Shown here: positions 9,866 through 16,416 of the stretch, piece after piece | Layout of the letters: every line of letters begins with the position of its first letter | How positions within the stretch are numbered: the first letter of the stretch is position 1 | NCBI GenBank assembly: GCA_035470785.1 | Contig: DATIQN010000051.1 | Span: forward strand, 1 to 64,000 | Reading direction: 5' to 3' | DNA: 64,000 nt | From: Croceibacterium_B sp035470785 | GTDB taxonomy: Bacteria; Pseudomonadota; Alphaproteobacteria; Sphingomonadales; Sphingomonadaceae | Program-made: the position numbers and the translations under genes | The notes under the pieces: generated by a model | Seen by the model: the letters and a program-made list of their open reading frames with translations, nothing else | Databases searched by the model: none | Told to the model about the DNA's origin: nothing

Positions 9866-11140
9866 TCAGGCCTCCTCCCCGGCGCGCACCCGTGCCAGGT
9901 CCGGGCCGACGTGGCGAGCAGCGAGACCGTAGTGCGCCGCCGCCCAAAGGTAGATCGCCGCGGTGATCGCCATCGCGTGGGCGAGGCCGTCGGCGCTACC
10001 GAAGCGCGGCGCCATGCGATCGCTCAGTCCGCCGACGAGTAGCGCGCCGAGGCCTTGCCCGACCAGCGAGTAGATCAGGTTGAGCAGCGCCGAGCCAGTC
10101 GCGCGCATGCGTGAGTGGAGCAGGTTCTGGAACACGCCATACGTGACGCCCAGGTACGTGTACTGGAACAGCGCGGCGACGAACACGAGCACCAGCAGCA
10201 GCGGCGCGCTGTCGCGAGTGATCCCGACGACATAGATCGGCGCGGCGAGCAGCAGACAGTAGCCGGGTATCGCCGCGTAGAGCCCCGGCCGACCGGGCCC
10301 GAACTTGTCGGCCAGCTTGCCGCCGAGCATGACCGAGACGGCGCCCGGCAGGCTGCCGAGCAGGGCGGCGAAGAACGCCGCCTGCGCGAGCGACATGGCG
10401 AACTTGCGCACCAGCAGAAACGTGATGAAGCCGTTGAGGCCGAAGCCGACGAGCGAGGCCAGGGTCGATCCGGCGAGCAAGTGCCGCGCGCTCGGCAGGC
10501 CGAGCAAGCGCTTGAGCACCGCGAGGATCGACGGAACCTCGGCACTTGCCTCGCGGTCGTAGCGTCCGCGTGGCGGCTCGGCGATCAGCAGCCACGCGGC
10601 CAGCGCGAGCAGGGCGCCGGGCACGGTGGCGATCAGGAAGGCGTTGCGCCAGCCGAGCTCCTGCCCGACCCAGCCGCCGCCCGCAGCCCCGATGAATGCG
10701 CCGATCGGCGGTGAGAGCATCAGCACGCTCATCGCCGTCGCGCGTTTTTCGGCCGGGAAGTAGTCGCCGATGACCGACTGGTTGGCGGGCAGCCCGACCG
10801 CCTCGCCGACGCCGACACCGACCCGGGCGAGCATCAACTGGGTGAAGTTGCCGACGAAACCGCAGGCCGCGGTGGCAAGCGACCACAGCAGTGTGCCCAC
10901 GACGATCAGCGACAACCTGTGCCCGCGCTCGGCGTAGCGCGCCACGGCGACGCCGAGCAGGACGTTGAGCACCGCAAAGGCGAAACCGGTCAGAAGCCCG
11001 ACTTGCGTGTCGCTGATGTGGAACTCGGCCTGCACCGGCACCGCCAGCACGTTCATCACGATTCGGTCGATGAACCCGACCGTGGCGATAGCTGTCAGCA
11101 GGCCGAGAGCCAGCCAGGGCGCGTCGCGGCGCAAGGTCAC
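9866..11140 (-). CDS. MFS transporter (Spinster-like)
   Basis: The product is a 424-residue inner-membrane transporter with about twelve hydrophobic segments. The loop between helices 2 and 3 reads GVAVARYAERGHRLSLI, an MFS motif-A variant. VGEAVGLPANQSVIGDYF is typical of the Spinster-like subgroup common in sphingomonads. The GTG start at 11140 is chosen because GAGAGGAG lies six bases upstream. The frame stays open for 78 more codons, but those encode Arg-rich sequence unlike a transporter N-terminus. The substrate is not predictable; relatives are often assigned to lipid or aromatic-compound transport without proof. Confidence 0.88.
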   Translation of the reverse strand: MTLRRDAPWLALGLLTAIATVGFIDRIVMNVLAVPVQAEFHISDTQVGLLTGFAFAVLNVLLGVAVARYAERGHRLSLIVVGTLLWSLATAACGFVGNFTQLMLARVGVGVGEAVGLPANQSVIGDYFPAEKRATAMSVLMLSPPIGAFIGAAGGGWVGQELGWRNAFLIATVPGALLALAAWLLIAEPPRGRYDREASAEVPSILAVLKRLLGLPSARHLLAGSTLASLVGFGLNGFITFLLVRKFAMSLAQAAFFAALLGSLPGAVSVMLGGKLADKFGPGRPGLYAAIPGYCLLLAAPIYVVGITRDSAPLLLVLVFVAALFQYTYLGVTYGVFQNLLHSRMRATGSALLNLIYSLVGQGLGALLVGGLSDRMAPRFGSADGLAHAMAITAAIYLWAAAHYGLAARHVGPDLARVRAGEEA

Positions 11141-11401
11141 GCGGCTCCTCTCCCGTTCACCCTTGAACGGCCGCCGATCCAACCGAGGGCGACACAAGCG
11201 ACACTTCCTGCATTTGCGTCTTCCCGCGAAACCCGCGGATTTCCGCGGCCTGGAGGCCGAAAGCGAGCGCTCTTTCCCGACGCAGCTTTCAAGGAGACCC
11301 CCGCTGTGGACCGAAGCGGTGGCGATAGCAGTGCCCGGGCCCAAGTGGAACTGGCGGAATTCGTTTGCCGACAAGGGTTTGTCGCGCCCGGCGATCCCAG
11401 C

Positions 11402-12061
11402 TCAACTGACGTAATGCGCCGTGGTCTTGGCCGCCACTTCGTCGGCGGTGACGTCGGGCGCCAGCTCGATCAGCTTGAACGGGCTCGCGTGGTCAGGGCG
11501 GTGGAACACGGCGAGGTCGGTGATGATCATGTCGACCACGTTGCGGCCCGTAAGGGGAAGCGTGCATTCGGGGATGAACTTGGGGCTGCCATCCTTGGCG
11601 ACGTGCTCCATCACCACGATGATCTTCTTGACCCCGGCGACGAGGTCCATCGCCCCGCCCATGCCCTTGATCATCTTTCCCGGGATCATCCAGTTGGCGA
11701 TGTCGCCGCCTTCGCTGACTTCCATCGAACCGAGCACGGCGAGGTCGATGTGCCCGCCGCGGATCATCGCGAAGCTGGTTGCGCTGTCGAAATAGGCGCT
11801 GCGCGGCAGCTCGCTGATGGTCTGCTTGCCGGCGTTGATGAGGTCGGGGTCGACCTCGTCGGGATAAGGGAACGGGCCGATCCCGAGCATGCCGTTCTCG
11901 CTCTGCAGCGTCACGTCCATGCCCGGCGGGATGTGGTTGGCCACCAGCGTCGGGATGCCGATGCCGAGATTGACGTAATAGCCGTCCTCGAGCTCCTGCG
12001 CGGCGCGCGCGGCCATCTGGTCGCGGCTCCAGCCTTCGAGAACATTGTCGTGAGTGGTCAT
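11402..12061 (-). CDS. scoB: 3-oxoacid CoA-transferase subunit B
   Basis: Beta subunit of a succinyl-CoA:3-ketoacid-type CoA-transferase, 219 residues. The catalytic glutamate that forms the thioester is Glu55 in LQSENGMLGIG. GIGIPTLVANHIP and GGAMDLVAGVKK are typical of the family. Its partner scoA is not directly next to it: a phosphatase gene lies between the two, overlapping by four bases at each junction. The enzyme would transfer CoA between succinate and acetoacetate or a related 3-oxoacid. Confidence 0.93.
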   Translation of the reverse strand: MTTHDNVLEGWSRDQMAARAAQELEDGYYVNLGIGIPTLVANHIPPGMDVTLQSENGMLGIGPFPYPDEVDPDLINAGKQTISELPRSAYFDSATSFAMIRGGHIDLAVLGSMEVSEGGDIANWMIPGKMIKGMGGAMDLVAGVKKIIVVMEHVAKDGSPKFIPECTLPLTGRNVVDMIITDLAVFHRPDHASPFKLIELAPDVTADEVAAKTTAHYVS

Positions 12062-12948
12062 TGTGCGGCTCCGGTGTCGGTCCAGCGCTTGTCGGCGGGA
12101 AATATGTCGTCGACGGTTCCGCGCAGGCCCGATCCGTAGACCGGGTTGGGCAGCACGAACCAGCCGTTGCCCCACATCTGCGCGACCCAGCCCCGGCTCG
12201 CCGCCTCGCGGCGGTCGGCGAGCGCGATGCCCGGCGGATTGAACACGTCGGAGATGTCGACCAGCTGGTCGCCGGCCAGCGTGATCACGCAGTACTTCCT
12301 GGCGATCGTCCAGCGGCGCCCGTCCTTTCGCGGGCCCATGTCGTCGTCGCCGGCCAGCAAGAGTGTCTTGAGATGAACCGGCCTGCCGAGCCCGGCCGCG
12401 GCGATCGCGTCTGCCGTGCCTTCGGCGTCCTTGGTGCTGCGGTTGGTGTTGAAGATCACCGTCACGCCCATCTTGCGCAGCGCGTTGATGCCGTAGACCG
12501 CGCCGGGGACCGGGGCGACCGCGTTGGCGCCCGTCTGCGCCCAGCGCGCGCTCACGCCGCCGCCGGACGGATGGCCCATCGCGGCCCAGGATTCGAGCCC
12601 GAGGTTGAGGATCACCGTCTCGTCGACATCGAACACCGCGGCGATCGGCTTGTGGCCGCACGGCACGAAGCGGGGCGCTTCGAACGTGGCGCCGGGCGCG
12701 AGCACCACGCTGTCCTTCGGGTGATGCCTGACCCGCTGGCGGGCGAAGTCGACCAGCGCGTGCCAGCTCTCGATCGACAGCGCGGCGGCCTCGGCCGAGC
12801 CGTAGAGGTACTGGAAGGGCTTGATCCGCTCGGCGGCGACCGGGTCGGCATTGGCGGCGGCCGGGGGCGGCGCGGGCTGCGCCATCTGCGCTGCGGCCGA
12901 AGCGCTTAGCGCGCTCGCTGCGAGCGCGAGGACGAAGGAGACCCTCAT
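12058..12948 (-). CDS. Exported HAD-superfamily acid phosphatase (class B/C-like)
   Basis: The product has 296 residues. Residues 1-21 are a signal peptide, so it is periplasmic or exported. The HAD nucleophile motif is Asp107-Val-Asp109-Glu-Thr111 in VFDVDETVILN, followed by motif II NTNRS. This places it with HAD IIIB acid phosphatases such as class B/C enzymes and the e(P4) lipoprotein, but there is no lipobox. AAGGGAA precedes the ATG at 12948. The gene sits between scoA and scoB on the same strand, with ATGA overlaps at both ends. A periplasmic phosphatase has no obvious place in a cytoplasmic CoA-transferase operon. Confidence 0.85.
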   Translation of the reverse strand: MRVSFVLALAASALSASAAAQMAQPAPPPAAANADPVAAERIKPFQYLYGSAEAAALSIESWHALVDFARQRVRHHPKDSVVLAPGATFEAPRFVPCGHKPIAAVFDVDETVILNLGLESWAAMGHPSGGGVSARWAQTGANAVAPVPGAVYGINALRKMGVTVIFNTNRSTKDAEGTADAIAAAGLGRPVHLKTLLLAGDDDMGPRKDGRRWTIARKYCVITLAGDQLVDISDVFNPPGIALADRREAASRGWVAQMWGNGWFVLPNPVYGSGLRGTVDDIFPADKRWTDTGAAQ

Positions 12949-13652
12949 GCAGGTTCCCTTACGCGCGTGGTCAGGAACTCGATCTTCTTGTCGTACGGTG
13001 CGCCGACGATCATCCGCTGCACGTAGATGCCGGGCAGGTGGACGCAATCCGGGTCGAGCGCGCCCGCGGCGACGACTTCCTCGACCTCGACGACGCAGAC
13101 CCTGCCGCAGGTCGCGGCGGGCAGGTTGAAGTTGCGCGCGGTCTTGCGGAACACGCAGTTGCCGGTCTCGTCGGCCTTCCACGCCTTGACGATCGCCAGG
13201 TCGGCGAAGATGCCCAGCTCGAGGATGTAGTCCTGATCGCCGAAGCGCTTGACCTCTTTGCCCTCGGCGACCGCGGTTCCCACGCCGGTCTTGGTGTAGA
13301 ATCCCGGAATGCCCGCGCCGCCGGCGCGCATGCGCTCGGCGAGGGTGCCTTGCGGGCAGAACTCGACTTCGAGCTCGCCCGAGAGGAATTGCCGCTCGAA
13401 CTCCTTGTTCTCGCCGACGTAGGAGCTGATCATCTTCTTCACCTGACGGGCGCGCAGCAGCTTGCCGATGCCCTCGTTGTCTATCCCGGCATTGTTGCTG
13501 ACGAATGTCAGGTCCTTCACGCCGCTCGCCTGGATGGCGTCGAGCAGCCGCTCGGGCACCCCGCACAGGCCGAAGCCACCCGAGGCGATGAGCATGCCGT
13601 CCTTGAGCACGCCGTCGAGCGCGGCGGCGGCGTTAGGGTAGAGTTTTTGCAT
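12945..13652 (-). CDS. scoA: 3-oxoacid CoA-transferase subunit A
   Basis: Alpha subunit of the SCOT-type CoA-transferase, 235 residues. The glycine-rich CoA-binding signature IASGGFGLCGVPE is at residues 22-34. SNNAGIDNEGIGKLL, FCPQGTLAERMRAGGAGIPGFYT and the C-terminal LPGIYVQRMI are as in ScoA/AtoD relatives. It is the first gene of the operon scoA-phosphatase-scoB; its stop overlaps the phosphatase ATG. A long upstream gap holds the probable promoter. Confidence 0.94.
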   Translation of the reverse strand: MQKLYPNAAAALDGVLKDGMLIASGGFGLCGVPERLLDAIQASGVKDLTFVSNNAGIDNEGIGKLLRARQVKKMISSYVGENKEFERQFLSGELEVEFCPQGTLAERMRAGGAGIPGFYTKTGVGTAVAEGKEVKRFGDQDYILELGIFADLAIVKAWKADETGNCVFRKTARNFNLPAATCGRVCVVEVEEVVAAGALDPDCVHLPGIYVQRMIVGAPYDKKIEFLTTRVREPA

Positions 13653-13807
13653 CGCGACTTCTCCAGGATCGTGCTCGTTGTCCTAAGCGGAGCGGCGACT
13701 CGCGCAACCGGTTTTTGGGCCGATCCCACAAGCCACCTGCGTCGCCAGATATGCCGCACTGCAGCATCATCGGAAAAGTGCGAGCGCGTGAAATTGCTCC
13801 TAATGCA

Positions 13808-13836
13808 TTGAGAATTTGGGCAGATATCGAAATTAT
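13808..13836 (+). promoter_or_regulatory. Putative promoter of the small RNA gene
   Basis: TTGAGA (13808-13813), 17 bases, then AATTAT (13831-13836): five of six and four of six matches to the housekeeping -35 and -10 boxes. No protein gene follows on this strand before the terminator at 13948, so the promoter would serve a short untranslated RNA. Predicted from the sequence alone. Confidence 0.45.
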
Positions 13837-13842
13837 CGGCAT

Positions 13843-13977
13843 TTGTTGCGCGACATGCAACACCGAATGACCTTTTCGCACTTGCGAGATGTGAGCAGTT
13901 GCAGCAAAGGGATCGGGCCTTTCAGGCATCCTCTCCCAAAACTTCCAGGCCCGGACGGCGACGTCCGGGCCTTTTTT
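13843..13977 (+). ncRNA. Candidate small regulatory RNA, about 135 nt
   Basis: Between scoA (minus) and the Cdc48-like gene lies a plus-strand unit with a promoter-like sequence and a strong terminator but no open reading frame. Predicted fold: hairpin 1 TGTTGC/GCAACA (13844-13862, 7-nt loop), hairpin 2 TCGC/GCGA (13876-13887), hairpin 3 AAAGG/CCTTT (13906-13922), a pyrimidine-rich single strand at 13923-13947 (containing CATCCTCTCCC), then the terminator stem. A C/U-rich single strand before the terminator is a common seed layout in alphaproteobacterial sRNAs that mask Shine-Dalgarno sequences. I cannot match it to a named family. Confidence 0.5.
13948..13977 (+). terminator. Rho-independent terminator of the candidate small RNA
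   Basis: A perfect 10-bp stem GGCCCGGACG/CGTCCGGGCC with loop GCGA is followed directly by six T residues on the plus strand. The minus-strand side has no adjacent T run. No plus-strand protein gene ends upstream, because the preceding genes are on the minus strand, so the terminator belongs to an RNA that starts inside this gap. Confidence 0.85.
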
Positions 13978-14105
13978 CTTCCGCAGGCGGAAACACGCCC
14001 GTCGGGCAGGCATTCTCCTTGCGCGCGGCACACGTGGGGTTTGCAATCGCCGATCCGGTCCCTAGCTGTGGCGCACCAGAACACGAAACGGGAGCGAGCA
14101 GGCCA

Positions 14106-16412
14106 ATGGCTGAGGTAGCGGAAAAGGTGAAGCCGGGCACGGTCCGGTTGCAAGTCGCCGCTGCCCGGCAGGAGGAAAGCGGCCAGGGCGTCGCGCGGAT
14201 GCCGCGCTCGGCGTTCCAGGCGCTCGGTATCACCGATGGCGATTTCGTCGAGATCGAAGGCAAGCGGTTGACCGCCGCGGTGGCCATCCCCGGCTATCCC
14301 GAGGACGAAACGCTCGAAGTCGTCCGCCTCGACGGGTTGCAGCGCGCCAACGCCGGCACCTCGTCGGGCGAGCACGTGGTGATCCGCCGCGCCGAATCGA
14401 AGCCGGCGACCCGTGTCGTCTTCGCCCCGGCGCAGCGCGAGATGCGCCTGCAGGGTCCCACCGAAGCGCTCAAGCGCGTGTTCTTCAAGAAGCCGCTCGT
14501 CGCCGGCGACCTCGTCGCCACGCACGGCCAGCAGCCGGTCGAGAACATGCCGCCCGAAGTGCGCCGGATGTTCAATGCCCCGGCCTATGCCCTGACGCAG
14601 ATTCGTCTGACCGTGGTCTCGACCGTACCCAAGGGCGTGGTCCACATAGACGAGACCACCGAAGTCGAGCTGCGCGCCGAGTTCGAGGAGCCGCGCGACG
14701 GCCGCGGGATCATCAACTACGACGACGTCGGCGGGATGGAAGAAACTATCAAGCAGCTGCGCGAGATGGTCGAGCTTCCCCTCCGCTACCCCGAGCTGTT
14801 CACCCGCCTCGGCGTCGACCCACCCAAGGGCGTACTGCTCCACGGTCCGCCCGGCACCGGCAAGACCCGCCTCGCGCTGGCGGTGGCGAACGAGAGCGAC
14901 GCGACGTTTTTCACCATCAACGGCCCGGAGATTATGGGCTCGGCCTATGGCGAGAGCGAGAAGCGCCTGCGCGAGGTGTTCGAGGAAGCGACGCGCTCGG
15001 CCCCGGCGATTATCTTCATCGACGAGATCGATTCGATCGCGCCCAAGCGCCAGAACGTCAGTGGCGAGGCCGAAAAGCGCCTGGTCGCGCAGCTGCTCAC
15101 GTTGATGGACGGGCTCCATTCGCGCTCGAACCTCGTCGTCATCGCCGCGACCAACCGGCCCGACGCGATCGACGAGGCCCTGCGCCGGCCAGGCCGCTTC
15201 GACCGCGAGATCATCATCGGCGTGCCCGACGAAAACGGCCGGCGCGAGATCCTCGCGATCCACACCCGCGGCATGCCATTGGGCGAGGGCGTCGATCTCA
15301 AGGAGCTGGCGCGCAGCACCCACGGCTTCGTCGGCGCCGACCTCGCCGCGCTCGCCCGCGAGGCGGCGATCGAGGCGGTTCGGCGAATCATGCCCAAGCT
15401 CGATCTCGACGCGCGCACGATCCCGGCTGAGGTCCTCGAATCGCTGCAGGTCGAGAAGGACGATTTCCGCGAGGCGCTCAAGCGCGTTCAGCCAAGCGCG
15501 ATGCGCGAGGTCATGGTGCAGACCCCGACGATCGGCTGGGACGACATCGGCGGCCTCGACGAGGCCGAGGAGCGCTTGCGCGAAGGCGTCGAGTTGCCGC
15601 TGCGCAATCCCGCGGCGTTCGACCGGCTCGGCATTCGCCCGGCCAAGGGGTTCCTGCTTTACGGCCCCCCCGGCACCGGCAAGACCCTGCTCGCCAAGGC
15701 CGTGGCCAAGGAAGCCGAGGCCAACTTCATCTCGATCAAGAGCTCCGACGTGCTTTCGAAATGGTACGGTGAGAGCGAGCAGCAGATCAGCAAGATGTTC
15801 GCCCGCGCACGCCAAGTGGCGCCGTGTGTGATCTTCATCGACGAGATCGACAGCCTGGTGCCGGCGCGCGGCAGCGAGGCCAACGAGCCGCAAGTCACCG
15901 CGCGCGTGGTCAACACCATCCTGGCCGAAATGGACGGGATGGAGGAACTGAACGCGATCATCGTCATCGGCGCGACCAACCGGCCGTGGCTGGTCGATCC
16001 GGCGCTGCTCAGGCCCGGCCGCTTTGACGAGCTCGTCTATGTCGGTCCGCCGGGCGAGGAAGGCCGCCGTCTGATCCTCGGCATCCACACCCGCAGCATG
16101 CCGCTGGCCAAGGACGTCGACCTCGACAGCATCGCCGCGCAAACGCCGCGCTACACCGGCGCAGATCTGGAGGACGTGGTTCGCCGCGCCGGCCTCGTCG
16201 CGATCCGCCGCGCGGGGGAGAAGGCCGACAAGGTCACCGCGGCCGACTTCGCCGAAGCGCTCGCGGATAGCCGCCCGACGGTGACCGAGGAAATGGAAGC
16301 CGAATACGAAAGCATGAAGGGCGAGCTCAAGAAGCGCGCCATGGAAGTCCATCCGATCGGCTTCATCAGCGAGGGGATGCTCACCTCGACGCGCGAGAAG
16401 AAGCACGAATAG
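14106..16412 (+). CDS. Cdc48/VAT-like AAA+ ATPase with two AAA domains
   Basis: The product has 768 residues in the archaeal/eukaryotic Cdc48 (p97, VAT) layout. An N-terminal double-psi barrel (about 10-95, with LGITDGDFVEIEGKR) and second N subdomain precede AAA domain D1 (Walker A GPPGTGKT at 247-254, Walker B IIFIDEID near 302) and D2 (Walker A GPPGTGKT at 520-527, Walker B VIFIDEID near 577). The substrate-pore and arginine-finger regions look intact (both RPGRFD segments). It is expected to unfold proteins or take complexes apart using ATP. The start at 14106 matches the conserved N-domain. It is convergent with polA, four bases apart. Typical bacteria lack this family; its partners here are unknown. 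Confidence 0.92.
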   Translation: MAEVAEKVKPGTVRLQVAAARQEESGQGVARMPRSAFQALGITDGDFVEIEGKRLTAAVAIPGYPEDETLEVVRLDGLQRANAGTSSGEHVVIRRAESKPATRVVFAPAQREMRLQGPTEALKRVFFKKPLVAGDLVATHGQQPVENMPPEVRRMFNAPAYALTQIRLTVVSTVPKGVVHIDETTEVELRAEFEEPRDGRGIINYDDVGGMEETIKQLREMVELPLRYPELFTRLGVDPPKGVLLHGPPGTGKTRLALAVANESDATFFTINGPEIMGSAYGESEKRLREVFEEATRSAPAIIFIDEIDSIAPKRQNVSGEAEKRLVAQLLTLMDGLHSRSNLVVIAATNRPDAIDEALRRPGRFDREIIIGVPDENGRREILAIHTRGMPLGEGVDLKELARSTHGFVGADLAALAREAAIEAVRRIMPKLDLDARTIPAEVLESLQVEKDDFREALKRVQPSAMREVMVQTPTIGWDDIGGLDEAEERLREGVELPLRNPAAFDRLGIRPAKGFLLYGPPGTGKTLLAKAVAKEAEANFISIKSSDVLSKWYGESEQQISKMFARARQVAPCVIFIDEIDSLVPARGSEANEPQVTARVVNTILAEMDGMEELNAIIVIGATNRPWLVDPALLRPGRFDELVYVGPPGEEGRRLILGIHTRSMPLAKDVDLDSIAAQTPRYTGADLEDVVRRAGLVAIRRAGEKADKVTAADFAEALADSRPTVTEEMEAEYESMKGELKKRAMEVHPIGFISEGMLTSTREKKHE

Positions 16413-16416
16413 GCGG

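Noticed and set aside
13653..13807. A small protein gene in the gap upstream of the candidate RNA.
   Set aside because: Short frames exist on both strands, but none has a binding site plus plausible composition. This part more likely carries the scoA promoter.
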